64,000 nt of DNA from contig JARGXX010000099.1 of assembly GCA_030374765.1 (NCBI GenBank), positions 2,542,001-2,606,000 of the forward strand, read 5' to 3'. Shown here piece by piece: positions 43,467-53,856 of the stretch. The translations under genes were made by a program, and so were the position numbers. Origin of the DNA: Agarophyton chilense (Eukaryota; Rhodophyta; Florideophyceae; Gracilariales; Gracilariaceae). The notes beneath the pieces are model-generated. The model was not told where the DNA came from and did not search any database. It saw nothing but the letters and a program-made list of their open reading frames with translations. The number at the start of each line of letters is the position of its first letter. Within the stretch, counting starts at the first letter, position 1.

Positions 43467-44079
43467 ATGGTACGTACCTCACCTCTTCGACGTTGCTCAG
43501 TAGCAGCGCTCGTGTCTGACGTAGCTTGCTAACTGATCGGTTGTTCTATTCCCGCGCCCTAGGCCTCCCAAACTGATAGAAAGGAAGAGTTCAGAAAGTA
43601 TCTCGACAAAGGAAACGTACTTTCAATTCTTACAAATGTGCTCACCGATCTCTTTGAGATGGTACGTTGACGCCTCCACAAGACCCCTTACTAAGCATCA
43701 ATCTAACGATGAAACCACCCCTTTACTTCTGCAGGAGCCCAAACCAGAAGATCCCGCCCAATACCTCCACCAAAGGATAGGAGAAGCCGTCTACAAAGAC
43801 AAAACTGCAGCAACCCCGAACCACACTGAAGCGCCACAAAAGGATGTTGAAATGAAGGACAATTCTCAAACAACTCCTGCCCAACAAACCAAACCCGCAG
43901 ACACTGAAACATCTGCCCAAAAGCAATCCGCCCAAGAAAGCGGTGATCCAAAGCCAGCACCGCCCGAGCAAGCAAAGCTTTCAAATCAGCAGCCATCTCA
44001 AACCGAGCCGGTCGCCGCGACCCCTGCTACTAGTTCTGCCTCCGCAGCACCCGTATCTGTTCCAGCTACCAATCAGTAG
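43467..44079 (+). CDS. MYCBP: MYCBP (AMY-1) homologue, three exons, first exon only the start codon
   Basis: Exon 1 is the ATG at 43467-43469. Intron 1 is 43470-43562 (GTACGT ... CCTAG, 93 nt). Exon 2 is 43563-43661 (33 codons). Intron 2 is 43662-43734 (GTACGT ... TGCAG, 73 nt). Exon 3 is 43735-44079. All junctions are phase 0. The spliced protein is 148 residues. Residues 2-54 (RKEEFRKYLDKGNVLSILTNVL and LFEMEPKPEDPAQYLHQRIG) match the conserved helical N-terminal part of MYCBP, which in animals ends 'L.alyeepekP..ALdFlk..lg'. The rest is a Gln/Pro/Ala/Thr-rich tail not found in animal MYCBP. In animals the protein binds MYC and AKAP proteins; the algal role is unknown. Confidence 0.85.
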
Positions 44080-44410
44080 ATCTTCTCTTGTCATGCGTTT
44101 TCCATCATGTCCGCCTGTACCTTTCAGTGATGCATAAGATGCAGCAATTTTCTCGCTACCGTCGTTGAGTGTGTGTGTCACATTAGCATGCGCACCGAAC
44201 ACTGGCTGAGGAGAGCGCAAGAAGGACGATACTTGTATGGGGGAGGGATGGTTAAAACGAAAGTGCGGAAGGCGGAAACATGAGATCACGCACACCATAC
44301 GTCAAGTTTGTTTTGCGCACGTCTGGTGACTTTAAAGGACACGGTAACATCGATACTCTCTGTCTTTGAGTCGCCCTTTATGCAAAATTCGAAAAGTATC
44401 ATGTTTGTAA

Positions 44411-46639
44411 CTACAGCTTGGCAGCTCGCATGTTTGTTCCAACTGTTGCAGCGGCAGATGCATTCGGGGACTGCCGTTGCCTCAAATCACCGAATAGTCG
44501 CATTATCCATACAACGCAAACGTCTTTCTTTCCAGTGTCCAAGCCGAGAACAGCAGCCCGAACGAGAGGCAGAAACGTCTCTTTTCGATGTGTGCTGGTA
44601 CCAATAAATGATGTCAATTTGCCCAAGGCGACACTGACTACTTTCTCATCGCATTGTGTTAAGCATCGAAGAAGTAGCACGCCTACTATTCGATCGGCTT
44701 GCACTCCTTGTTTGTCGGCGCTCTCCACAAGAGTTGTTAAGAACGCTTTGAACGATTCGCGATCGAAGGTTGTGGTTGCAACTGCATCAAGGAAGAGAAC
44801 TACGTGAAGAAGGCGCTTCTCCAAGACGGTTGAGATGTCGCGAAAGAGATAGGTTGCTACTAAAACTGTTGTTAAAGCAGATTTCAGGTGTTCGGCCGCG
44901 AGTTTGGTGCAGATGTCTCTCTGCCCAACAAGCTGAGAGAGACATTGCACGGCGGCTGAAACAACGTGCTCTGAATGTAGATTTGTTTGTATGACAGCAA
45001 TCATCTCTCGCGCAAAGACTTGCCACAGGTTTTGCGCATCTTCATCAAGAACACTTTTTGGTGATGAGACAGTTGAAGCAAGTGCGCCATCCCGAATGCT
45101 CAATACTTGTGATAGAAAGCGGACGAGAAACAGCAAGCGGCGGTGTATGTCGGATACCGACGTGCTGCTGTTGACAAGAACGACGGTTGTTAGTTGTACG
45201 AGAGCTTTGGTTGCCTGATCATCGCTTGCAACCGATGAGGACAGGCGCGGTATGACTGTAAGTTGCAAGAGCGGGGTTTCAAAGTCGAAAAAACTGAGTA
45301 TGCTTGCGTAAGCGACGGCAATATCGGGGGTCACGGTGGTGGTCGCGATAACAATGAGAACGAAATGGAAGGTGGATTGCGATGCAGGCGGTGGTGAAAC
45401 CAGAGAAGAGAGGAAATGGATGGCTGTCTGAAAGGACCTTTCTTGTTGAATGAAGTTTGCGTACGCTGATGCCAGTGTGTTGGAATGAGTGGTGATGGCT
45501 CGACAGATGTGGTGGTGCAAGGCAGCATGGGAAACAGTGGATTTGGAATGTTGATGGAGAATGGTACCCTTAGTAGTTTGCATGCACGTTTGGATGGATC
45601 GGCGTATCAACTGAATGCGTGCGGATGAAAGGAATTTAGACGCGGTTAATGATATTGAGGATATGATAAAGATTATTGAAATGGAGGTTGTGTGCGATGA
45701 GTGGAACAAATTGAGGTGATCAGTGTGGACCAAAGCGCATATTTGAGGTTCGAAAGTGGCCAGTATTTGATTTACAAACTGTATGAGCGGTTTGTATAAT
45801 GGGTGGGAGGTGATAGGTTTGTGTACGTGGTGGTGATGATGGGACACGTTGTTGATAAATCGTAACACGGAAGCGCAAGCCAGGAGGAAAAAGAGGCGCG
45901 AGAAATCGGTGGCATCGTCGATACGAGCGGCATGATGGCGAAAGACGGTGAGTAAGGGACGCAGAAACGGTTGACGTAGGTGCGCTCGGTTTGAATTGTG
46001 GCGGTAGAAGAGCGAAGAGAGCGAGCTGATGGTGGCGAGACAAGTGTGTGGGGGTAGGTGGTGCGTGGTGTGGCGCTGGGCACTGCCGCGAAGAATCGCG
46101 TGGAGAAGGTTGACGAAACGTTCATCATCATGAGGTGGGGTACGACGAAGCAGCACGGACGCAATCGAAGTGGACGAGGGCACATGCGCGACCCACGCCA
46201 GGCCGTGCAGCAGCGTGCGCAGCTCATTGGGCAGCAAATAGGCGGCCACATGCGTCACAGTGCGTATCACGCAAGCATCACACGCGTGGCAGCGGCAAAC
46301 AGTGTGAAACAACAGCAAAACGCGCAACGAAAAAGAGCGCACAGCGGCAAACTCGGCTCGCAGTAAACAACGGTGCGTCACAACACGTGCCACTGAAGGC
46401 AACGTCTGGTGCACGATGTGCGCGCCACGGGCGGGGTGCGAGGCCGCAAGCGCGTGTACCACGGCTGTGAGGCGAGACAGCGACCGCGTGAAGGGCTGCA
46501 ACTGCGTCGGCTGCAGCGCGCTGCGCGTGAGCGGCTCTGCTTGCAAGCGGTGCGCGGTGCGCTGCACGATGGCGATATGTTGCTTGATGGACACGCCGCG
46601 CTCGTCGGCGAGGGGGGGGTTGATGCTGATGCGATTCAT
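44411..46639 (-). CDS. Large alpha-helical repeat protein, function unknown
   Basis: The frame gives 742 residues from the first ATG (46639); the open frame extends further upstream without ATG. The translation is a succession of amphipathic helices with Leu, Ala and Val spacing like a HEAT or ARM solenoid (e.g. HVVSAAVQCLSQLVGQRD, VLEKRLLHVVLFLDAVATT, RIVGVLLLRCLTQCDEKV, FLPLVRAAVLGLDTGKKD). The middle contains His runs (HHHHHVHKP). I considered an AP-5 subunit or another trafficking solenoid but no signature decides. It converges on the MYCBP gene (331 bp apart). Confidence 0.65.
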   Translation of the reverse strand: MNRISINPPLADERGVSIKQHIAIVQRTAHRLQAEPLTRSALQPTQLQPFTRSLSRLTAVVHALAASHPARGAHIVHQTLPSVARVVTHRCLLRAEFAAVRSFSLRVLLLFHTVCRCHACDACVIRTVTHVAAYLLPNELRTLLHGLAWVAHVPSSTSIASVLLRRTPPHDDERFVNLLHAILRGSAQRHTTHHLPPHTCLATISSLSSLFYRHNSNRAHLRQPFLRPLLTVFRHHAARIDDATDFSRLFFLLACASVLRFINNVSHHHHHVHKPITSHPLYKPLIQFVNQILATFEPQICALVHTDHLNLFHSSHTTSISIIFIISSISLTASKFLSSARIQLIRRSIQTCMQTTKGTILHQHSKSTVSHAALHHHICRAITTHSNTLASAYANFIQQERSFQTAIHFLSSLVSPPPASQSTFHFVLIVIATTTVTPDIAVAYASILSFFDFETPLLQLTVIPRLSSSVASDDQATKALVQLTTVVLVNSSTSVSDIHRRLLFLVRFLSQVLSIRDGALASTVSSPKSVLDEDAQNLWQVFAREMIAVIQTNLHSEHVVSAAVQCLSQLVGQRDICTKLAAEHLKSALTTVLVATYLFRDISTVLEKRLLHVVLFLDAVATTTFDRESFKAFLTTLVESADKQGVQADRIVGVLLLRCLTQCDEKVVSVALGKLTSFIGTSTHRKETFLPLVRAAVLGLDTGKKDVCVVWIMRLFGDLRQRQSPNASAAATVGTNMRAAKL

Positions 46640-46944
46640 TTGCGCGCGGTGGTGGCGGCGGTGGACATGCGGCACAGGTGCGCCGCGGATTGGTAAGCTT
46701 TTGAGCTTGGTAAACGCCAAGCCAATGTTCAAGCTGGGTCGGCTTCATTATTTTTTCTTTTTTCGCTAGCTGTAATGCTCCTGGTGGTGCTGCTCCAGGG
46801 CGTGGGCCAACAAAGCAGCGCCAACAAAGCAGCGCCAACAAACCAAAACATGTAGATACAGGTAGGTGCACACGCGGAGCAGACGCGTGTGCTAGTTTAT
46901 GTGTTCTACCGAAACCCCCTTGCTACATACTCTCAGTAAAACAC

Positions 46945-47535
46945 TCACTCGTCGTCCGACTCGCTGTCGCTGCTGGTGTAGATCGGGCGGCGTTTTCTGG
47001 ACGTGGACGAGAACGCCGAGTTGATGCCGTTGCCGTAGCTCGTGCCGGTGTGCGGCAGGAAAGCGTTGTTCTTTCTCCGTCTCACGCTGGGGATAGGCGC
47101 GCCGACACAGTTTGGCGCGCGCGACGGCGCCGACTGCGGCTCCAAGCACGGCGCACGCGCAACGGAGCGTGTAGCGCGCTTGGAACAAGCACGGCGCGCA
47201 TACGGGTCGTAATGTTCATCGTCGTCGGTGTCATCGTCCGAAGCATGGCGCTTGTCATGGTCGGACAGGTCCTCGTCCAGCTTTAGAATCATCCAGTCAT
47301 CGGCCGCACGGTATGGTGCGGGCGGAGCGGACCGCACCGGCTGACGCGGGTTTGCAATCTTAAAGCGAGAGCGCTGCACGATGGGCGTGGGTCGAGTGGC
47401 ACGCGGCGGCGGGTAGTGGTGGTTGGGTGCGCGATGATAGCCCGCCAGCCCGTCGCTCATGGCGTGTGGGCTACACGGCGGGCTGGGCGGCGCGATGATG
47501 ATCTTGGGCTCTCCGCTGGCGGCGTGCTTCGGCAT
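46945..47535 (-). CDS. Charged low-complexity protein, probably nuclear
   Basis: From the first ATG (47535) the protein has 196 residues. It has a Pro-rich N-terminal part (IIIAPPSPPCSPHAMSDG), an acidic segment (LDEDLSDHDKRHASDDDTDDDEHY), basic motifs that could act as nuclear signals (VRRRKN, SRKRRP) and an acidic SDSESDDE C-terminus. No domain is recognised. The frame is GC-rich and codes in a strongly biased region, so an accidental frame is possible, but the alternation of acidic and basic blocks and the ending argue for a gene. Confidence 0.5.
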   Translation of the reverse strand: MPKHAASGEPKIIIAPPSPPCSPHAMSDGLAGYHRAPNHHYPPPRATRPTPIVQRSRFKIANPRQPVRSAPPAPYRAADDWMILKLDEDLSDHDKRHASDDDTDDDEHYDPYARRACSKRATRSVARAPCLEPQSAPSRAPNCVGAPIPSVRRRKNNAFLPHTGTSYGNGINSAFSSTSRKRRPIYTSSDSESDDE

Positions 47536-48580
47536 AGCGCAGCGCAAGCAGCAAGTCGAAAGCACAGAGGCAGGCAGCGCGGTGGCAAAGAAGACGATGA
47601 CAAGCACTATGCGCGCAGCTCACAGACGCGAGCGCAGCGCATCGCTGCTTTTTATGCTATATGCGCGCAGCGTGTGGAACCACATGAGGCCGCGCAGCGA
47701 GCGCGGCGCAACCACGCGCAAGCCACGTGATTGGACGGTGGAGGCGGTTGCGAAGCGGCGCGCGACGCCAGCGACGCCAGCGACGCCAGCGACACTACGT
47801 TAGCCAGGCCAGCACAGCCATTATTGTGCACCGCCGCACGTGAGCTGCTGCACGCCGTGCAACACGTGCGCGAAAGCCGCCACGCCATCCGTCAGCTGCG
47901 CAAGCGAAGCGTAACTTACCTTCTCCGCTTTGACGTGCGCGCGCTTCCAGCTGGAGTTTTGGGCGCGCGCAGTTTGGCAACAGGAGCCATTCGTACATTT
48001 GTTGCAAAACCATCATTTATGGGCGATACGAAACAAAAACCCTACCGCCACTTTTCTTTTTGTTTTCGAGATGTGTGCTGGCGACAGCCTGTCAGCGCTG
48101 CGTTTGCTTTCCTCCGCTGCTTCCAAGGCAGATGACGCCCAAGCATGCCCCAAACCGCGCCGACCCGCCGAGTCATGCATCACGTGAAGCCGCCCCCTTG
48201 CCGGTTGCTTCCGTATCGATATCACGTGTAAATAATGTAAGTTACACTACATCAAACTTTTTACTACCTCGGTGCGGCCGTGTGCCACAGCGCAACGCCA
48301 CGGTACCACCGTTACCACGGGTACCACGTCGCCAAGTCGCCACGTTTTCGGTGCGAGCACAACCTTCGTGCCAGCACAAACTTCGTCGTGCGGCGTTCGT
48401 GCCGATGGCGGCGCGACGGCGCGTGGCTCTTATCGCTTGCGTGCGGCAACTGCTCTTCATCTCGGCGCCCCAGCAAACGTCAGCCGTTAGTCGATAGCTC
48501 GCGTGCCTTTCTTCATGCCGCCCGCTTTGCCCGCGCAATGTTGCGCGCTGCCGTCGCCGTCTCCATCGTCCTCACTACCG

Positions 48581-48626
<46 letters not shown>

Positions 48627-48650
48627 CGTGCTGCCCGTGCTGCCCGCACG
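47536..48650. other. GC-rich intergenic region with simple repeats
   Basis: It separates the divergent genes at 46945-47535 and 48651-50906. It contains 3.6 copies of GCGACGCCA (47762-47793) and about 7.7 copies of GCTGTC (48580-48625). Long frames here (for example a Val/Ala repeat frame across 48580) are products of the repeats. Confidence 0.5.
48580..48625. repeat. (GCTGTC)n microsatellite
   Basis: About 7.7 perfect copies of a 6-bp unit, 26 bp upstream of the ApbE-fusion start codon. Confidence 0.95.
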
Positions 48651-50906
48651 ATGGGCTGCGTTCCATCTGCGCCGCAGAGCGACCGCGCCGAGCCGCACCG
48701 CCCGCTGCGTCAACCCACCACCCCTTCCGCGCGTCCTACTGCGCCCGCCCACTCCGCCGCTAAACCAACCGCTGCCGCGTACGAGACCGAGCTGGCTGCC
48801 AGTCTGGCTGAGGGCGACGCCACGTCTGTCGCGTACCACGGGCTGTTGAATGATCGCAATGCCATCTCCCTCGCGCGTTCTACACAGTCCCCGTTGCATA
48901 AGCTGGCTGACCGTTCCTTGAGCCCCACTGATTTGATTTCCGCCCCGCACCCCGAGCTTGTCTCCGTCGCAAGCGGCGTCGCCATGACCATGCCCTACAC
49001 TGTTATCGTCGCCCAGCCGAATGAGGATGCGCGCTTGTCGCAGCTCGTCACCGACGTCTTTCAGCGCTACAACGCTGTGCTCAATGCGTGGAATCCGCAC
49101 AGCGAGATTTCGAACATTAACGCCCTTGCCCCGGGGAAGAAGGCGCCTGTGTCGCCACAGCTGCAACGTCTTTTTGCTATTGTCGACCAAGTTTTCGACA
49201 TCACCGACGCCCGCTTTGACCCCACCACCGCCGTCCTCAACATCGCCTTTGAGAACTGCATTCGCGACAAGAAACGGCCTCCGCTCCCGAATGAGCTGCT
49301 TCCATTCAAGCACGCGCTGGGGTGGAAGCGACGTGTCCAACGCAATGATCATTCCGTATCGCGCACCAATGCCAATACTATGATTGATCTCGATGGCATT
49401 TCAAAGGGCTATGTCATTGATTGCATCGTTCAGTGCTTGCTTGACCATGGATTTCAAGACATCTATGTCGATTGGGCTGCTGATATTCGTGCACTCGGCA
49501 AGCACCCTTCAGGAAGGCCCTGGCGCGCCGCTTTGATTCAGCCCCCCCAGCTCCAGCGAGTGTTCAATCACTGGCGCGAGGGAACCTTGTCCAAGATGCT
49601 CAACACGGACGACATTGCCTATTTGGCTTCCTTCGAGTTTGAGGGGCTGTACGACGTGTCTATGGCAACATCGGGCGATTACTTTTGTGTCCAGAAGTAC
49701 GGATACCATCACATAGCACGAAGTAGTGACCTTTCTGTCATGAAATCTAATATCAATTCCGTCGCCTCTGTGTGTATAGCCGCTAGCACTTGCGCTGTTG
49801 CCGATGCCGTCGCCACGGCTGTCATGACCTTTGATGCCGTGTCTGATGCCTTTGAATTTTGTGCCCGACTTTGTCGAACCTTTCCCACCACCATATACGG
49901 CTTTCGTGTCATGGGGCGCGACTCGTCCGCTAATCAGTCCGTTTTCTCGCCACCTTCTCCGCTTTTTGAACAAGTTGCGCTCAACTCCAACCAGCAGTCG
50001 CGCCGCGCCGGTCATGACGGAGGCAATGACGACTCGCGCGCGGTTTCGCCGCTTGTGATGGAAAAGTTGCGCCGCAGCATTTTTGCCAATGCAGCGCTTG
50101 TTGTGTGCGGTGAGCGTTCGGAGCAAACCGAGTCATTGGTTTCCTTGTCCATGTCCCCGCAGCAAATCGTTAGCTTTCAAGCTACCCGTTCGTTTGTATC
50201 GCAAGTGGGCGATGACTGCAAATGCGAGTGCTTAATCTTGGGTGATGAGTCTCCTTTTGGAACGCTTGCAGAGCGCATTTCACTGGATTTGCGTGTCAAG
50301 GATGTTTACAGTGTGGGCGAGGGCGATGGGGCGGTAGTCGTGGCCAGCATTGATCAAGTGAGCCTTGGAAGTATCGATAGCGTGAAGGTTGTCCATGGCG
50401 ATCAAGTCCTGGCCACAAAAGAGATTGCGCTGAGTTGCGCGAGATCGAGATTTGAACTCGCTCCACTGATTGATCAGAGCAGGGATGTTTTCAGAAACTT
50501 TGCTTCCATGATTTGGATCATTACCACGAGCTCCGTGGAACAGCAGCCTTTTGCACTGACTGCTACGTCCGTTAGCGTTGCGGAGTGTATGAACGATGTG
50601 GTATGCTTCAACATAGTGCACACGAGTGCGTTTTACGCGGCATTAGGAGGGGTTGGATCGCAAGTTGGCCTATATGCGTTGTCAAGTGAGTTGCGGAATT
50701 TGGCGGTCAAGTATACAGGTCAGAGTAGTCTGGAACAAGTTGATGCCACGCGCTTGGTATCGGGGAGTTTGGCTGTTGTGGAGGGATCGGTTATCATGGT
50801 TAAAGATGTGCAGGATCATCACGTTGTCGCCGTGCGCGCGCAACAGGTTCGTTTGAACGGTGATGTCAACAGGCCGTTGATCTGGCTACAGGGCAGTTTT
50901 GCTTGA
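48651..50906 (+). CDS. FMN transferase (ApbE) fused to flavin-reductase-like domains
   Basis: The protein is 751 residues, single exon. It starts MGCVPS, a textbook N-myristoylation plus palmitoylation signal (Gly2, Cys3, Ser6). Residues about 100-420 are ApbE: YNAVLNAWNPHSEISNIN, DLDGISKGYVID (246-257), a second metal/FMN region SMATSGDYF (about 337-345) and CAVADAVATAV (about 380-390). ApbE proteins transfer FMN from FAD onto Thr/Ser of target proteins. Residues about 475-605 and 618-751 look like two successive split-barrel flavin reductase modules; the second is clearer (MIWIITTSS ... ALTATSVSVAECMNDVVCFN ... LYALSSELRNLAVKYTG ... GSLAVVEGSVIMVKDVQDHHVVAV). The coupling suggests membrane-associated covalent flavinylation. 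The end is 25 bp from the stop of the opposing exostosin gene. Confidence 0.8.
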   Translation: MGCVPSAPQSDRAEPHRPLRQPTTPSARPTAPAHSAAKPTAAAYETELAASLAEGDATSVAYHGLLNDRNAISLARSTQSPLHKLADRSLSPTDLISAPHPELVSVASGVAMTMPYTVIVAQPNEDARLSQLVTDVFQRYNAVLNAWNPHSEISNINALAPGKKAPVSPQLQRLFAIVDQVFDITDARFDPTTAVLNIAFENCIRDKKRPPLPNELLPFKHALGWKRRVQRNDHSVSRTNANTMIDLDGISKGYVIDCIVQCLLDHGFQDIYVDWAADIRALGKHPSGRPWRAALIQPPQLQRVFNHWREGTLSKMLNTDDIAYLASFEFEGLYDVSMATSGDYFCVQKYGYHHIARSSDLSVMKSNINSVASVCIAASTCAVADAVATAVMTFDAVSDAFEFCARLCRTFPTTIYGFRVMGRDSSANQSVFSPPSPLFEQVALNSNQQSRRAGHDGGNDDSRAVSPLVMEKLRRSIFANAALVVCGERSEQTESLVSLSMSPQQIVSFQATRSFVSQVGDDCKCECLILGDESPFGTLAERISLDLRVKDVYSVGEGDGAVVVASIDQVSLGSIDSVKVVHGDQVLATKEIALSCARSRFELAPLIDQSRDVFRNFASMIWIITTSSVEQQPFALTATSVSVAECMNDVVCFNIVHTSAFYAALGGVGSQVGLYALSSELRNLAVKYTGQSSLEQVDATRLVSGSLAVVEGSVIMVKDVQDHHVVAVRAQQVRLNGDVNRPLIWLQGSFA

Positions 50907-50931
50907 CGACACAACATTTTTGTTTTATCTG

Positions 50932-52242
50932 CTACGGAGCGGTTCGCAGCGCTGGTGGCACGTGTTGCGTGACGATTCTGCTCACGTTTTTGGCATAATT
51001 TATCGAGTATTGTCGCCACCAGTGTTGCACTCTTTGCTGAAGGGCGTCGATCTCATGTTCTTTGTGCAAGTAACGTTGCACAAACTCGACCATGTTTTGT
51101 ATGTCACCGTCTATTAACAACTCTGTAAACGGAAAGAAATGCGATACTGCTGGATCGCAGTTTTCAATCACCGGGATTGCGCCAAGTGCAATAGCCTCGT
51201 AGATTCGATGTGTCTCCATTGCATTTCCGCATGGCGCAAACACAAACTTGCTTTGCAGAATGCTTTGCAGATATTGTGTTTTCGGGTTGTCATCTTGCTT
51301 GCTTCCGAACACTCCCTGGCCTCCAAAGTGCTTGGATACTTGAATGTAGCCCCGTGACTTTAGCGCCTTCGAAGAGCGTAGCAGCTTGACGAGGCGACTT
51401 CGGCGCTTTCTGAGACTACCGCTAAAGTGCCAGAGATATTTTCTGGAAGATGCCTTTGGCAGAGATACCGAGTTGCATGAGCACGGAGGGGGTGCCGCTG
51501 AGTGCGTCCATTTGTCATCGTCCGTAGACCACGGCATGCATTGGTTTGGGAATTGGGGTCCGAGAGGTATATAGGTGGCATGAGCAGGCATATCCGGTAT
51601 CCAATAATTTCTTATGATGAAATCTGGCTGCAAGTACCAATGCCAATCTGTGCGATTGACTTCGTTGGCGATATGCAGCACGCCGATGCGCAGTCTGGGT
51701 ACGTTGTTATTGGGTTGGGAGGCAAGTTGTTGCCATTCAAGAAGCTCGCGCAGGTTGTTTGGGATCTGGCGGTGCTTCCTACTTCTCCATACCACGAGAG
51801 CTATGTCGCCTTGTTTGGCTCGCTGTTTGAGTTGGTCAAGTGCTTGAATGCCCTCTGGCAGCGTCTGTACGTTTGGAAAGGCGCCGAGTACAAAGCATCG
51901 TATGTAGAACCAAAACTTGCATATGTAGTTGAACTGCCAGTAGCATCGGGTCTCAGTGCCTGGAAAGATAAAAAGTGTTCGGTGTAGATGCTCATGCCCC
52001 AGTTGCGTCAGAGATGGGATGAATATTCGAAGCGCGTTTTGGTTGTGATTGTTTTCGAACTGAAACACACTGCGATGTTGTTGCTGGGTGATTTGCGTTG
52101 GGATGAAATGACTGGAGGAGGCAGGTCCAAATAGTGTGTATAACAAGCCAATCATGAGCATGAGAAGAAGAAACAAGGCTTGGTTAAATGTGCGGCGAGA
52201 GGATTTTGAAAACAGCTCATATCTAAACGCCAGGTGCGCCAT
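50932..52242 (-). CDS. Exostosin-type glycosyltransferase, type II membrane protein
   Basis: The protein is 436 residues from the first ATG. A short cytoplasmic N-terminus (AFRYELFSKSSRRTFNQ) is followed by one hydrophobic anchor (ALFLLLMLMIGLLYTLF), then the lumenal catalytic part. Family marks are RIGVLHIANEVNRTDWHWY, DFIIRNYWIPD, YLWHFSGSLRKRRSRLVKLL and SKFVFAPCGNAMETHRIYEAIALGAIPVI, the last being the typical exostosin 'F.P.G....T.R..EA...G.IPV' nucleotide-sugar region. It is expected to act in the Golgi on a polysaccharide or protein glycan; the substrate is not deducible. Genes of this kind are numerous in algae. Confidence 0.85.
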   Translation of the reverse strand: MAHLAFRYELFSKSSRRTFNQALFLLLMLMIGLLYTLFGPASSSHFIPTQITQQQHRSVFQFENNHNQNALRIFIPSLTQLGHEHLHRTLFIFPGTETRCYWQFNYICKFWFYIRCFVLGAFPNVQTLPEGIQALDQLKQRAKQGDIALVVWRSRKHRQIPNNLRELLEWQQLASQPNNNVPRLRIGVLHIANEVNRTDWHWYLQPDFIIRNYWIPDMPAHATYIPLGPQFPNQCMPWSTDDDKWTHSAAPPPCSCNSVSLPKASSRKYLWHFSGSLRKRRSRLVKLLRSSKALKSRGYIQVSKHFGGQGVFGSKQDDNPKTQYLQSILQSKFVFAPCGNAMETHRIYEAIALGAIPVIENCDPAVSHFFPFTELLIDGDIQNMVEFVQRYLHKEHEIDALQQRVQHWWRQYSINYAKNVSRIVTQHVPPALRTAP

Positions 52243-53851
52243 GACCAGCGCATGGGCAGGCGACGGGGCGGCGGCTAACTCGGATTGAGCGGGGTGACTG
52301 TGATGTGGGTGCGGATGACAAGATGAACGGAGCAAAGCGAGCTTGAAGTAGAAACGGGGCTCATAGGGAGGATTGCGGAGCGAACGAGGTTGTCGCACAT
52401 TGCGGCCCAACGGCTAACCGTGCTGAGCTGCGAAGACACAGCGCGCGCGTACAGCGCGAGTTAGGGGGATCATCTCAAGAGTTTGCCGCCGGTACTGTAG
52501 TTAAACATAATTTCCATTTGCAAGGGTTGGTTCCCCGCTACGGCACTAGTGTCTAGACGACCGATGGCCTCATATGAGGACTTTTTTATTTCTTTGCAAT
52601 TAAGCAATAAATGCAATCTACAGGCTCTGCATAACCAGTCGGTGACATGCTGCGTGTTTTGAAATATTTATTGACAAATCGCTAAATCCTGTTGCGATTT
52701 GAGGCATTTCGTCCTGCTCAAATGTAACTGTATTTGGAGGAGCTCGGACACTCGTGACCTGAACCGCAAGTGCAAACGGTCATGTCATCGCTGATAAGGG
52801 TCCCGCGACTGGGACAATTCGTCTCTACCCTACGAACCCACCTCTTCTTGGGGTTGTTCTTCTGTGCAAGAACTGCCAAGTGCACCTCCATGCAATGTGC
52901 TGCTAAATAGTTCCCCACCCATACTTGGTTTGTATTTTGCGGCCGAACAAGTTGCTGTGCGTCATCATCAACTGCACAGAAATGAAGATAATTCTACAGC
53001 TTCATTCTTTTTCGATAACTTTTTCTGTGGCTATATTTAGCAACTATTACCACGTAATCACCTCTAACGTGCGGTGTATGCAAGCTTTCCTGCGTCATTT
53101 CTATGCAATTCTACTATCAACAGACAATTTCTGACCTCAACGTTCAAATGGAGAATAACTCAAACCATCAGCGTTCTCGATATTCAGCAGCAAGTTTAAA
53201 GCTTTTAAACAACATCAAATTATTACAGAGTGCAAAAACCGGCATGCAATGCATCACAGACACGAATGATTTTATTATCTCGAGCGTTGTCCATGCGCTT
53301 AGGGAAGAAATATAGCCGCTGTTCTAAAGCTCTGGATACTGAAGACAGAAAGGCGAGCATGAAGTCCATTACAGGTGAAAACAAATTCAATGCCGATTAT
53401 ATGCCGGGAGAGGATTGTGATATTTTCTTGTCAGCAGTGTGCACTTCAATGCACCGTAAACAGATGCACAACGACATAATTACGTTATGGATCGCCCCTC
53501 TTAGTTTTTACAAGCTCGGGTTGCTAACAAGCCAAGTATCTACTGAACGTTTTGCGGGTTGCTTCAATGAAAGTGGGATAGATCGGTCATACCGTAGTTA
53601 AGACAGTTCAGATGTAGTATTCGGTAGTTCGGGGGCGTGGGAATCTCAAGAAAAACAAATAGAATGAGGTGCAAGAAACCCTTAGTGTGATGTTGTGGAG
53701 CAAAACCCGGCTACGGGAAGTGCTCTCAAGGTGTTCGAAGCCTTGCTCCCTGGGGAGGCAGACACAGAGACAGAACCCTCCGTTCCACCCGTAGTGTGGG
53801 GTGCAACTCCCACGGGGGATTCCGGCAGTACCGACGGAGGTGAGGGGTAGA
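52243..53851. other. Intergenic, no gene assigned
   Basis: The 5' flank of the glycosyltransferase, followed by AT-richer sequence. Short frames (53103-53315 and 53230-53601, plus) have no recognised domain. A GC-rich stretch at 53700-53851 resembles retroelement internal sequence in composition but matches nothing else in the window. Confidence 0.4.
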
Positions 53852-53856
53852 AACCT

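Noticed and set aside
44991-46769. Several plus-strand frames opposite the alpha-solenoid gene
   Set aside because: Antisense shadows of a GC-rich coding region; none has a domain.
47762-47793. 9-bp repeat GCGACGCCA
   Set aside because: Only 3.6 copies in a GC-rich spacer; ordinary slippage product.
48280-48849. 189-codon frame with a Val/Ala repeat
   Set aside because: It is the translation of the GCTGTC microsatellite and GC-rich flank; it overlaps the start of the ApbE fusion in another frame.
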